This document shows, piece by piece, positions 39,873 through 48,604 of a stretch of 64,000 bases of DNA. Both the position numbers and the translations under genes were made by a program. The stretch lies in the NCBI RefSeq assembly GCF_001954195.1, contig NZ_MBES01000037.1, positions 1 to 64,000 on the forward strand, in the 5' to 3' direction. Positions within the stretch are counted from its first letter, which is position 1, and each line of letters begins with the position of its first letter. Below the pieces are notes generated by a model. The model searched no databases. It saw only the letters and a program-made list of their open reading frames with translations, and was not told where the DNA came from. The DNA comes from Mycobacterium sp. IS-1264 (GTDB lineage: Bacteria > Actinomycetota > Actinomycetes > Mycobacteriales > Mycobacteriaceae).

Positions 39873-41249
39873 TTACCACTCGTCATCGTCCTCGTCGTAG
39901 CGCAGCAGTTTCTCGGGGTGATGGAAGGTGTTGGTTCGCGGTTGGCCGCGATCCAAGTGCGTGGGCGGGATCCATTCGGTGTCGCCGTTGGCGCGTTTTC
40001 GCGTCGTCCAGCCGCCGGGTCGCAGCAGTCGGTGGTGGGGACCGCAACCGAGGGTGAGGTCATTGACGTCGGTGGTGCGGCACTTCGCGTAATCGGTGAC
40101 GTGGTGGACTTCGCTGTAGTACCCGGGCACGTCGCAGCCGGGCGCCGAGCAGCCGCGGTCCTTGGCGTACAACACAATCCGCTGGGCGGGGTTTGCGAGC
40201 CGTTTCGTGTGATAGAGCGCCAGGGCCTTGCCCTTGTCGAAAATCGCGAGGTAGTGCCGGGCATGGCGGGCCAGGCGGATCACGTCGCTCATGGGCAAGA
40301 TGGTGCCGCCACCGGTGAGGCCCTTCCCGGCGGCGGCTTCCAGTTCGGCCAGGGTGGTGGTGACGACAATGGAGGCCGGTAACCCGTTGTGCTGACCGAG
40401 TTTTCCCGACGCCAACAGCGCGCGCAGGGCGGCATTCAGCCCATCGTGGTTGCGCTGGCCGACTAAGCGGGCGTCTTTGTCGATGGCCTCTTGCGGGGGC
40501 GGCCCATCCACCGTTGGGGCTTCATCGAGAGAATTGCACATCCCGGGTGCGGCGAGCTTGGCCAGCACCGCCTCCAGGGTGGCGCGGGCCTCCGGTGTCA
40601 GCCAGCCGCGCAGCTGCGACATTCCATCCGAGCCCTGGGTGCCCAGGGTCAGGCCGCGGCGCCGGGCTCGTTCCTCGTCGGTGTAGGTTCCGTCGGGATT
40701 GAGGCAGTCGGCCAGCGTGTCGGCGAGCCCGGCCAGTTGTTCCGGACGAAACTGGCTGCCCTGCTTGGCCAATTGGGCTTCGGCCTGGTCGCGCGTGGAA
40801 TCATCTATCCAGCCGGGCAGCTGGTGATAGAAGCGGCGGATCACCGCGACTTGCCCGGGGCCCAACGTCCCATCGCGCTGCCCGGCGGCGGCGCCCGGCA
40901 GCACAGGAGGGAGGGGTTCTCCCGTCAATGCTTGTCGGGGTCCCAGATCGGCGGCTTCGCGGATGCGCCGGGCCGCCTCGGCGCGGCTGATCAGCGTCCA
41001 CTCGGCCATCGCATGCGAGAGCTTGCCGCCCATCTCCTCCGGAGTGGCCTGGCGGCCAAGCTGATTGATCAGCGGATGCTCCACCGCCGGCAACCGGCGA
41101 CGCACCCGTTCGCAGCGCTCCAAGAAATGGAAGCGTTCGGGCGTGGTCAGCGGATCGAAGTCCAGCGCGGCGACCACGTCGAGTGCGGCGTCCAACGCAT
41201 CAAAAGCAGCCGTCATCGCCTCTCGGTCGACCACCCCGCCGGAATTCAT
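39873..41249 (-). CDS. 13E12 repeat family protein, DUF222 plus HNH endonuclease domain
   Basis: A complete 458-residue member. The N-terminal DUF222 region has the helix-rich [38 protein letters not shown] and [21 protein letters not shown]. The C-terminal HNH module is [24 protein letters not shown] ... [18 protein letters not shown], with zinc Cys pairs and the His-His of the nuclease core intact. These genes are multicopy in mycobacteria and behave like mobile or retron-like repeats; target and role are not established. It occupies the place of the large PPE genes present here in M. tuberculosis. Confidence 0.92.
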   Translation of the reverse strand: MNSGGVVDREAMTAAFDALDAALDVVAALDFDPLTTPERFHFLERCERVRRRLPAVEHPLINQLGRQATPEEMGGKLSHAMAEWTLISRAEAARRIREAADLGPRQALTGEPLPPVLPGAAAGQRDGTLGPGQVAVIRRFYHQLPGWIDDSTRDQAEAQLAKQGSQFRPEQLAGLADTLADCLNPDGTYTDEERARRRGLTLGTQGSDGMSQLRGWLTPEARATLEAVLAKLAAPGMCNSLDEAPTVDGPPPQEAIDKDARLVGQRNHDGLNAALRALLASGKLGQHNGLPASIVVTTTLAELEAAAGKGLTGGGTILPMSDVIRLARHARHYLAIFDKGKALALYHTKRLANPAQRIVLYAKDRGCSAPGCDVPGYYSEVHHVTDYAKCRTTDVNDLTLGCGPHHRLLRPGGWTTRKRANGDTEWIPPTHLDRGQPRTNTFHHPEKLLRYDEDDDEW

Positions 41250-41352
41250 AATGCGAAACTATCCAAGCGCACCGACAAGAATCGTTAGTTTGTGACTACT
41301 GAAACCAAAGTGGCGCAAGAAATTTGAATGACGGTGGACCGGCCGGAAGGCG

Positions 41353-42825
41353 TCAGAAGTTCAATCCGGAGAACATGATCCGGTTCGGGTCGTACTTCTG
41401 CCGGACGGTCGTCAGCCGCGGCAGGTTCGGTCCGAAATAGCGGGCCGCGGTGGTGTCGGCCTCGAGGTAATTGACGTAGCCGCCGGCCGAAAACTGTTGC
41501 ACCGCTCGGTGCGCGGAAGTCAGCCACTGCTTGGCTGCGGAAACCTGACTCGCGGCCGGCTCCACGTACCATTGCAGCACCGCGGACTGCTGACGCCAGG
41601 GAAATGCGGTGTCTCCGGCGGCCACATCGCCCACCGCGCCGCCCAACGGGTCGACGAGCACCGACGCCTGTCCCGCCGAGGCGGGCCACTGCCCGATCGC
41701 GGTGGCAATGGCATGGGCCGCAGCCGAATCCACCGGACCGGTGACGTCGGATCCGGCGACGAACCCGCGCGGCGGAGGCGCCGAACTGCCGCCGGCCAGG
41801 AACATCACCAGATCCATGTGGCTCAACGTCTTGGTCTGCACCGCGGTGGGCGCCTCGCCGACCGCCGATTTGATGGCATCGGCCACCCCGGATCCCGCGC
41901 CGGCCGGACAGATCGCCAGGATATGGCACCTTGGAGTCGCGCCGATGGCGAGATCGACGATTCCGCCGGTGTTTCGGTCCGCGCCGGTCAGCCACGACTG
42001 CCAGCCGACGAGCACCTGAACGGCTGACGCCGGCGGGAAGTCCAGCCGGACCACGTCGCTGTCGGCGGTGGCGAAGGTCCCGAACGTCATCGACGTGGTC
42101 ACGCCGAAATTGCCCCCGCCACCGCCGCATAGGGCCCAAAACAAATCCGGATGGTCACTACCCGAGGCGGTGACGACGTCGCCGCTCGGCAGCACCACGG
42201 TGGCGGACTTCAGCGCGTCACACGTCAGGCCCGCGTGCCGGGAATCGGCCCCAATCCCGCCGCCGAGCGCCAGCCCCGCGACGCCGACCGTCGGACAGCT
42301 CCCGGTGGGGATCGCGCGGCCCGCCGCGGCGCACGCCTGGTGGACCGCATAGAGATTCGTCGCCGGCGTCACCGTGACGTTGCCGCTACCGCCATCGAAG
42401 TTCGCTCCCCCCGGTAGCCCGCGCAGGTCGAGCACCATCGCGTCGGTGGCGCTGGACGCGCCGACATACGAATGCCCTCCCCCACGCGGCGCGACCTTCA
42501 GGTTGTGCGCCGCGGCGAACGACAACGCCTTCTGCACGTCGGCTTGCGACGAAACCCTCACCACCGCAGCGGGATTGGAGTTGTCGTAGAACGAATTGAA
42601 GACTTGCTTGCCCGTCGCGAACTGAGTTCCGTTGGCGGGCAACAGAATAGTACCGCCGATCGACGAGGCCAGACCGTCCCACCCGGGATCCGGGTCGGCC
42701 GCCGCACGCGTGCCGCCGAACACCGTCCCGCTCACCAACGCTCCGGCGGCGCCGCGGAGTAACGCCTGACGGGAGATAACACGGGAGATCACGGGGTCAG
42801 ACGGACGGCTGCGATTCGTCGTCAT
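41353..42825 (-). CDS. FAD-dependent oxidase, berberine-bridge type, secreted
   Basis: A 490-residue protein with an N-terminal export signal (SRQALLRGAAGALVSGTVFGG; Tat-like, but with Arg-Gln in place of Arg-Arg) followed by a FAD_binding_4 domain. APRGGGHSYVG contains the His and GSCPTVGVAGLALGGGIG the Cys that carry FAD by two covalent bonds in this family. CGGGGGNFGV is the FAD loop. The C-terminal BBE motif is YVNYLEADTTAARYFG ... YDPNRIMFSG. Probably oxidises a carbohydrate or alcohol with O2; substrate unknown. No operon partner. Confidence 0.87.
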   Translation of the reverse strand: MTTNRSRPSDPVISRVISRQALLRGAAGALVSGTVFGGTRAAADPDPGWDGLASSIGGTILLPANGTQFATGKQVFNSFYDNSNPAAVVRVSSQADVQKALSFAAAHNLKVAPRGGGHSYVGASSATDAMVLDLRGLPGGANFDGGSGNVTVTPATNLYAVHQACAAAGRAIPTGSCPTVGVAGLALGGGIGADSRHAGLTCDALKSATVVLPSGDVVTASGSDHPDLFWALCGGGGGNFGVTTSMTFGTFATADSDVVRLDFPPASAVQVLVGWQSWLTGADRNTGGIVDLAIGATPRCHILAICPAGAGSGVADAIKSAVGEAPTAVQTKTLSHMDLVMFLAGGSSAPPPRGFVAGSDVTGPVDSAAAHAIATAIGQWPASAGQASVLVDPLGGAVGDVAAGDTAFPWRQQSAVLQWYVEPAASQVSAAKQWLTSAHRAVQQFSAGGYVNYLEADTTAARYFGPNLPRLTTVRQKYDPNRIMFSGLNF

Positions 42826-43038
42826 GCCAGATTCTGGACCATTTCGCCCCGAAAGTCCGGTGTCGACGCGCGTGTCGGCGCGTGTCGACCTACAGCCGCT
42901 CCAATAACCGATGTCTCGCGCACGTCGCGTTCACGAAACGCATAGTGTGCAAACCTTTATCTCCCCGTGTTGTAAATGTGACAGTAGTAGACCAAAGTTT
43001 CCAGAGTGATTTGAGTGCCATGAGCGCACTCGGGACGG
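42826..43038. other. Divergent intergenic region, FAD oxidase / DUF732 gene
   Basis: 213 bases with a lower-GC stretch. A hairpin GAGTGC (43013-43018) with GCACTC (43026-43031) lies directly before the DUF732 start and could be a leader structure. No promoter was picked with confidence. Confidence 0.35.
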
Positions 43039-43548
43039 ATGGGGAAGCTGTTGAAGGCTCTGGCACGAACTCAGGACTGGCTCTGGTTGTTTCGCCGTCA
43101 GCCCCTGACGATCCGCCTGCTGGCGGCGACGGCCGCCCTGCTCACCATGGCCGCGGCCTTTTCGGCGCCCGCCGAGGCCGACCCGGGGACCGACGATGCC
43201 TTCATCGACGCGCTGAACCACGCCGGCGTCGACTTCGGCCAACCCGGCAACGCGATGGCTGTCGGCGAATCCATCTGCCCGATGCTCGCCCAGCCGGGCG
43301 GGAGCATGGCCGCGGCCGTGCAGCGCGTGCGGGGCGCCGGCCTGTCGCCGGGAATGGCCCAGATGTTCACCACGATCGCGATACAGACGTACTGCCCGAC
43401 CGAAATGGCAAACATAGCCAACGGCAACCTATCTGGTGTGCCGCAGGTCCCGGGCATGCCGGGGGGGATGCCGGGCATGCCGGGAGGGATGCCGGGTGTG
43501 CCTGGGGGCATGCCCGGCATCCCAGGCAACTACACGCCGGGGATCTAA
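43039..43548 (+). CDS. Secreted DUF732 protein with Gly-Met-Pro repeat tail
   Basis: The 169-residue precursor has a signal peptide ending APAEA (near residue 47) and then a DUF732 domain: DPGTDDAFIDALNHAGVDFGQPGNAMAVGESICPML and a second Cys in TIAIQTYCPTEMANI. The last 35 residues are a collagen-like run of PGMPGG units, unusual for the family. It corresponds in position to Rv3354, which has DUF732. DUF732 proteins are abundant small exported proteins of mycobacteria with no known activity. Convergent, overlapping the DUF3017 gene by four bases. Confidence 0.83.
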   Translation: MGKLLKALARTQDWLWLFRRQPLTIRLLAATAALLTMAAAFSAPAEADPGTDDAFIDALNHAGVDFGQPGNAMAVGESICPMLAQPGGSMAAAVQRVRGAGLSPGMAQMFTTIAIQTYCPTEMANIANGNLSGVPQVPGMPGGMPGMPGGMPGVPGGMPGIPGNYTPGI

Positions 43549-43838
43549 CGCGTCCCCAGCGGATCGATGGTCGACGCGATGTAGATCATCGCGGCCCCGA
43601 CGATCGCGGTCGTCATGAAGTCGGTGCCCTTGCTGCGCACCACGAGCAGGCCGGCACGGTCTTCGGACAAGACCAGCCGCAGCGCCGCCGCCACCCCGAC
43701 GCCGATGCCGATCAGCAGGGAACCGCGGCGCCAGAAGTTGGCCCCGACCAAGACAAACGCCGCGGCGAAAATCAGCCCGACCGACAGAATCGGCCACTGG
43801 GCCCGCACGAGCGCCCGCAGGACGGTCCTGGCGGTCAT
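43545..43838 (-). CDS. DUF3017 small membrane protein
   Basis: The 97-residue protein has three hydrophobic segments ([39 protein letters not shown] and [20 protein letters not shown]). It matches Rv3355c, a conserved neighbour of folD in actinobacteria with unknown role. The start ATG 43836-43838 overlaps the folD stop by four bases, so it is cotranslated with folD; a longer frame upstream is only folD in another frame. Confidence 0.85.
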   Translation of the reverse strand: MTARTVLRALVRAQWPILSVGLIFAAAFVLVGANFWRRGSLLIGIGVGVAAALRLVLSEDRAGLLVVRSKGTDFMTTAIVGAAMIYIASTIDPLGTR

Positions 43839-44680
43839 CGCCGCTCGGCCAGCTCGACGACGTTGGTCAGCAGGAACGCCCGGGTCAGCGGGCCGATGCC
43901 ACCGGGATTCGGTGACACGTGACCGGCGACGTCCCACACGTCCGGATGCACGTCACCCACGAGCTTGCCGTCCACCCGGCTGACGCCGACGTCGAGCACC
44001 GCGGCACCGGGCCGCACCATGTCGGCGGTCAGCAGGTGCGGCACTCCCACGGCGGCCACGATGATGTCCGCCTGCCTGGTCAACGCGGGCAAGTCGCGAG
44101 TTCCGGTGTGGCACAACGTCACCGTGGCGTTTTCGGAGCGGCGGGTCAGCAGCAGGCCCAGCGGGCGGCCCACCGTGACACCCCGGCCGATGACGACCAC
44201 GTGCGCCCCGGCGATCTCGACGTCGTAGCGCCGCAACAAATGCACGATGCCGCGAGGGGTGCACGGCAGCGGCGCGGACTTGTTCAGCACCAACCGGCCC
44301 AGGTTCGTCGGGTGCAGCCCGTCGGCGTCCTTGTCGGGGTCGACGCGCTCCAGCGCCGCGTTCTCGTCGAGATGCTTGGGCAGCGGCAATTGCACGATGT
44401 AACCGGTGCAATCGGGATTGCTGTTCAACTCGTCGATCGTCTCGTCGAGCACGGCCGCGCTGATGTCGGCGGGCAGGTCGCGGCGGATCGAGTTGATGCC
44501 CACCTTGGCGCAATCGGCGTGCTTACCGCGGACGTAGGCCTGCGAGCCCGGGTCGTCCCCGACCAGGATGGTGCCCAACCCGGGCGTGCGACCCGCGGCG
44601 GTCAACTCGGCGACGCGCTTCTTCAGGTCTACGAAGATCTCGTCACGGGTGGCCTTGCCGTCCAGCGTGATTGCGCCCAC
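43835..44680 (-). CDS. folD: Bifunctional methylenetetrahydrofolate dehydrogenase / methenyltetrahydrofolate cyclohydrolase
   Basis: Interconverts 5,10-methylene-THF and 10-formyl-THF with NADP. The 281-residue protein has [26 protein letters not shown] with the catalytic Lys, [16 protein letters not shown], the [11 protein letters not shown] segment and the cofactor loop [16 protein letters not shown], then CHTGTRDLP. Length equals the M. tuberculosis protein. Start is GTG 44678-44680. Divergent from the OYE-type gene, 39 bases apart. Confidence 0.97.
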   Translation of the reverse strand: MGAITLDGKATRDEIFVDLKKRVAELTAAGRTPGLGTILVGDDPGSQAYVRGKHADCAKVGINSIRRDLPADISAAVLDETIDELNSNPDCTGYIVQLPLPKHLDENAALERVDPDKDADGLHPTNLGRLVLNKSAPLPCTPRGIVHLLRRYDVEIAGAHVVVIGRGVTVGRPLGLLLTRRSENATVTLCHTGTRDLPALTRQADIIVAAVGVPHLLTADMVRPGAAVLDVGVSRVDGKLVGDVHPDVWDVAGHVSPNPGGIGPLTRAFLLTNVVELAERR

Positions 44681-44707
44681 GCCTGACAGTGTTCCATGGC
44701 CAAGGTT

Positions 44708-44713
44708 TACGCT
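44708..44713 (+). promoter_or_regulatory. Leaderless -10 box for the OYE-type oxidoreductase
   Basis: TACGCT is followed by six bases and the ATG at 44720. It favours that start over the in-frame ATG at 44696. Confidence 0.55.
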
Positions 44714-44719
44714 GCCCAC

Positions 44720-45925
44720 ATGCCCGAGACCCCAGACGTGTTCTCGCCGGCCAAGCTGGGCCCCGTCACGCTGCGTAACCGGATCATCAAGGCCGCGACG
44801 TTCGAGGCGCGCACACCCGGCGCGCTGGTGAGCGACGACTTGATCGAATACCACCGGCTGCCGGCCGCCGGCGGAGTGGGCATGACCACCGTCGCCTACT
44901 GCGCGGTCTCGCCCGGCGGCCGCACCGAGGGCAACGGACTCTGGATGCGCCCCGAGGCGGTGCCGGGACTGCGGCGGCTGACGGACGCGATCCACGCAGA
45001 GGGCGCGGCGGTGAGCGCGCAGATCGGCCACGCCGGCCCGGTGGCCAACGCCCGCTCCAACAAGGCCACCGCCCTGGCACCGGTGCGGTTCTTCAACCCG
45101 ATCGGGATGCGGTTCGCGAAGAAGGCAACCCGCGAGGACATCGACGACGTCATCGAAGGACACGCCAACGCCGCGCGGCTGGCCATCGAGGCGGGCTTCG
45201 ACGCGGTCGAAATCCATTTGGGCCACAACTATTTGGCGAGCTCGTTCCTGTCGCCGCTGATCAACCGCCGCGACGACGAGTTCGGCGGATCGCTGGAGAA
45301 CCGGGCCAAGCTGGCCCGCGGCATGGTGATGGCCGTCCGGCGCGCGGTGGAGAATGAGGGGACGCCGATCGCGGTGACCGCCAAGCTCAACATGGCCGAC
45401 GGCGTGCGCGGCGGCATCAGCACCGAGGAATCGCTGACCACCGCCAAATGGCTGCAGGACGATGGCGGGCTGGACGCGATCGAACTCACCGCCGGCAGCT
45501 CGCTGGTCAACCCGATGTATCTGTTTCACGGCGACGCACCGGTCAAGGAGTTCGCCCGCGCTTTCAAGCCGCCGCTGCGCTGGGGCATCCGCATGACGGG
45601 CAAGAAATTCCTTCGCGAGTACCCCTACCGCGAGGCCTATCTCTTGCGACACGCCAAGCTGTTCCGCGCCGAGCTGACGATGCCGCTGATCCTGCTCGGC
45701 GGCATCACCAACCGGGAAACGATGGACCTCGCGATGGCGGAGGGATTCCAATTCGTCGCGATGGCCCGGGCCCTGCTGGCCGAGCCGGACCTGGTCAATC
45801 GGATCGCCGCCGACGGCGCCGCGCACGGCGTGCATTCGGCGTGCACGCACTGCAATCGCTGCATGCCCACGGTCTACAGCCGGACGCACTGCGTGGTAAC
45901 CGGGGCGCCTGACATTGCAGGCTGA
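44720..45925 (+). CDS. Old-yellow-enzyme-type NADH:flavin oxidoreductase
   Basis: A 401-residue TIM-barrel flavoprotein matching Rv3359. Family segments are [15 protein letters not shown], the active-site region [51 protein letters not shown] and [16 protein letters not shown]. The C-terminus has [17 protein letters not shown], a Cys set resembling the iron-sulfur cluster of dienoyl-CoA-reductase-type OYEs. Substrate is not determinable; enoate or dienoyl reduction is likely. Start ATG 44720 is supported by a leaderless -10; ATG 44696 is the alternative. Confidence 0.9.
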   Translation: MPETPDVFSPAKLGPVTLRNRIIKAATFEARTPGALVSDDLIEYHRLPAAGGVGMTTVAYCAVSPGGRTEGNGLWMRPEAVPGLRRLTDAIHAEGAAVSAQIGHAGPVANARSNKATALAPVRFFNPIGMRFAKKATREDIDDVIEGHANAARLAIEAGFDAVEIHLGHNYLASSFLSPLINRRDDEFGGSLENRAKLARGMVMAVRRAVENEGTPIAVTAKLNMADGVRGGISTEESLTTAKWLQDDGGLDAIELTAGSSLVNPMYLFHGDAPVKEFARAFKPPLRWGIRMTGKKFLREYPYREAYLLRHAKLFRAELTMPLILLGGITNRETMDLAMAEGFQFVAMARALLAEPDLVNRIAADGAAHGVHSACTHCNRCMPTVYSRTHCVVTGAPDIAG

Positions 45926-45941
45926 CAACAGTTGCACCGGC

Positions 45942-45947
45942 TAGAGT
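45942..45947 (+). promoter_or_regulatory. Leaderless -10 box for FHA-ABC exporter 1
   Basis: TAGAGT is followed by seven bases and the ATG at 45955, supporting that start over the in-frame GTG at 45949. Confidence 0.58.
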
Positions 45948-45954
45948 TGTGGCG

Positions 45955-48597
45955 ATGACCGCAGCACCCCCGCCAGCGCTAACCGTTCGACACGACGGGT
46001 CCGAACGGACTTTCGCGGCGGGCCATGACGTGGTGGTCGGTCGCGATCTCCGCGCCGACATGCGCATCACACACCCGCTGATTTCGCGTGCCCATCTGCT
46101 GCTGCGCTTCGACCAGGGCAGGTGGCTGGCGATCGACAACGGTTCGCTCAACGGGACTTTCGTCAACGGCCGCCGCGTGCCGGTGGTCGACATCCACGAC
46201 GGCCAGACCGTCAACATCGGCAATCCCGACGGGCCGCAGCTGACCTTCGAAATCGGTCACTACCAAGGGATGGCGGGTCGCCCGCCCCGCACCGAGTCGA
46301 TGGGCATCCCCGTGGCGGCGCACGCGGCGGGAACGGCGTGGCCGCCCTCGCCGTCCCCGGGTCAGCCGGGCCCTCCGCCCGCGCCGCCCGGCCCGCCGGG
46401 GCGCCCACCGAACCGCGCCGCGCCCCCACTGCGTCGACCGCATCCGGGCCCACCGCCGGGGCCACCACCGGCGCGGCCGACCGCGTTTCCGCCCGGTGCG
46501 CCGCCACCGCCACCCAACTTCCCGCCGCCGCCGCTTGCGGGATCCGCGGCGTCGGCGCCGGCCGCGCCGCACACCGAGATATCGCGCACCGCCCCCAAGC
46601 AACCGGAGGTGGGCAACCTCGCGACGAAGATGTTCCAGGCGCTGATGCCGTCGCGGTCCGGGGCGATACAGAAGCCGGTCGGCTCGCTCACCATCGGCCG
46701 TGCCACCGACAACGACGTCGTCATCCAGGACGTGCTGGCGTCACGCCATCACGCGTTTCTGACTCAGACGCCGCTGGGCACCGAAATCCGCGACGCGCAC
46801 AGCGTCAACGGGACCTTCGTCAACGGTGTGCGGGTCGGGTCCGCGGTGCTCACCGAGGGCGACGTGGTCACCATCGGCAACGTCGACCTGGTGTTCACCC
46901 GCGACACCCTGGTCCGGCGCACCGAAGCGGCGACGCGCACCGGCGGCCTCGAGGTGAACTCGGTCTGCTTCACCGTCGACCACGGCAAGCAACTTCTGGA
47001 CCACATCTCGCTGACCGCCCGGCCCGGGACGCTGACCGCCATCATCGGTGGTTCCGGCGCCGGCAAGACGACCCTGTCGCGGCTGATCGTCGGCTACACC
47101 ACCCCGACGTCGGGCTCGGTGACCTTCGAGGGTCACAACATCCATACCGAATATGCGTCCATGCGCAGCAGGATCGGGATGGTCCCGCAGGACGACGTGG
47201 TGCACCGCCAGCTGACCGTCAACCAGGCCCTTGGCTACGCCGCCGAGCTGCGCCTGCCGCCCGACACCAGCAAAGAGGAACGTGCCCAGGTCGTCGCTCA
47301 GGTGCTCGAGGAACTCGAGCTGACCAAACACGCAGACACCCGGGTCGACAAGCTCTCCGGCGGCCAGCGCAAACGCGCCTCGGTGGCGCTGGAGCTACTG
47401 ACCCAACCATCGCTGCTGCTCCTGGACGAGCCGACGTCCGGTCTGGACCCGGCGCTGGACCGTCAGGTCATGCTGATGCTGCGTCAGCTCGCCGACGCCG
47501 GCCGCGTGGTGTTGGTGGTCACCCACTCCGTGTCCTATCTCGACGTCTGCGATCAGATCCTGCTCGTCGCGCCCGGCGGTAAGACCGCGTTCTGCGGGCC
47601 GCCCGACCAGGTCGAGGCCGCCATGGGGACCCGCAACTGGGCCGACATCTTCGCCAAGGTGGGCGCCGATCCCGACGAGGCCAACCGCCGCTTCAAGGAA
47701 CGCAACCAGCCGTCGTCGCAGGCGCCGGCCCCCGAGAGCCCGGCGGATCTGGGCGAACCACCCCAAACCGACCTGTGGCGGCAGCTATCTACCATCGCTC
47801 GCCGTCAGGTTCGCCTCGTCGTGTCCGACCGCGGTTACACGATCTTCCTGGCGATCCTGCCCTTCCTCATCGGCGCGTTGTCGCTGACCGTGAAAGGCCC
47901 AAAACCCGGCCTCGGCCCCGCCGACCCGCTCGGTCTCGCGCCCACTCAGCCGCAGTACATCATGGTGCTGTTGAACATCGGCGCCGTCTTCATGGGCACC
48001 GCGCTGACCATCCGCGACCTCATCGGCGAGCGCGCGATCTTCCGCCGGGAGCAGGCCGTCGGCCTGTCCACCACGGCGTATCTGCTGGCCAAGATCGTGG
48101 TGTTCTGCGTCTTCGCGACCGCGCAGGCAGCGATCGCAACGTTCATCGTGCGGCTGGGCAAGGGCGCGCCGACCGCAGACCCGCCTTTCTTTGGCAACTC
48201 GACGTTCTCGCTATTCGTCACCGTCGCGGGCACCTGTGTTGCTTCCGCGATGCTCGGCCTGCTGCTGTCGTCGCTGGCGCAGTCCAACGAGCAGATCATG
48301 CCGCTGCTCGTGGTGTCGATCATGTCGCAGCTGGTGTTGTCCGGCGGGATGATCCCGGTCTACCAACGCGTCGGTCTCGAGCAGCTCGCATGGCTGACAC
48401 CCGCCCGCTGGGGCTACGCCGGGGGTGCGTCCTCGATCGACTTTCCGTCACTGGTGAAGGTCAAACAGATCCCGACCAACGACCCGGTCTGGCAGCACTC
48501 CAAACACATTCTGCTGTTCGACATGGCGATGCTCGCACTGTTGAGCGTCCTCTACAGCGCCATCGTGTGGTGGAAGATCCGGCTCAAGCGGCACTGA
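45955..48597 (+). CDS. FHA-domain ABC exporter, Rv1747-like, copy 1
   Basis: A half-size ABC exporter of 880 residues controlled by Ser/Thr kinases through FHA domains. FHA-1 (about 10-105) has pThr-binding residues Arg30 (VVVGRDLR) and Ser44 (ISRAH) and NGSLNGTFVNG. A very Pro-rich linker follows (about 115-200). FHA-2 (about 230-325) has LTIGRATDND, ASRHHAF and SVNGTFVNG. The ABC domain (about 335-570) has Walker A GGSGAGKTT, signature LSGGQRKR and Walker B LLLLDEPTSGLD. Six helices of ABC2 type fill 620-880. In M. tuberculosis Rv1747 is phosphorylated by PknF and exports cell-envelope lipids; cargo here is inferred only. Gene 2 follows after seven bases. Confidence 0.93.
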   Translation: MTAAPPPALTVRHDGSERTFAAGHDVVVGRDLRADMRITHPLISRAHLLLRFDQGRWLAIDNGSLNGTFVNGRRVPVVDIHDGQTVNIGNPDGPQLTFEIGHYQGMAGRPPRTESMGIPVAAHAAGTAWPPSPSPGQPGPPPAPPGPPGRPPNRAAPPLRRPHPGPPPGPPPARPTAFPPGAPPPPPNFPPPPLAGSAASAPAAPHTEISRTAPKQPEVGNLATKMFQALMPSRSGAIQKPVGSLTIGRATDNDVVIQDVLASRHHAFLTQTPLGTEIRDAHSVNGTFVNGVRVGSAVLTEGDVVTIGNVDLVFTRDTLVRRTEAATRTGGLEVNSVCFTVDHGKQLLDHISLTARPGTLTAIIGGSGAGKTTLSRLIVGYTTPTSGSVTFEGHNIHTEYASMRSRIGMVPQDDVVHRQLTVNQALGYAAELRLPPDTSKEERAQVVAQVLEELELTKHADTRVDKLSGGQRKRASVALELLTQPSLLLLDEPTSGLDPALDRQVMLMLRQLADAGRVVLVVTHSVSYLDVCDQILLVAPGGKTAFCGPPDQVEAAMGTRNWADIFAKVGADPDEANRRFKERNQPSSQAPAPESPADLGEPPQTDLWRQLSTIARRQVRLVVSDRGYTIFLAILPFLIGALSLTVKGPKPGLGPADPLGLAPTQPQYIMVLLNIGAVFMGTALTIRDLIGERAIFRREQAVGLSTTAYLLAKIVVFCVFATAQAAIATFIVRLGKGAPTADPPFFGNSTFSLFVTVAGTCVASAMLGLLLSSLAQSNEQIMPLLVVSIMSQLVLSGGMIPVYQRVGLEQLAWLTPARWGYAGGASSIDFPSLVKVKQIPTNDPVWQHSKHILLFDMAMLALLSVLYSAIVWWKIRLKRH

Positions 48598-48604
48598 TCA
48601 CCCG

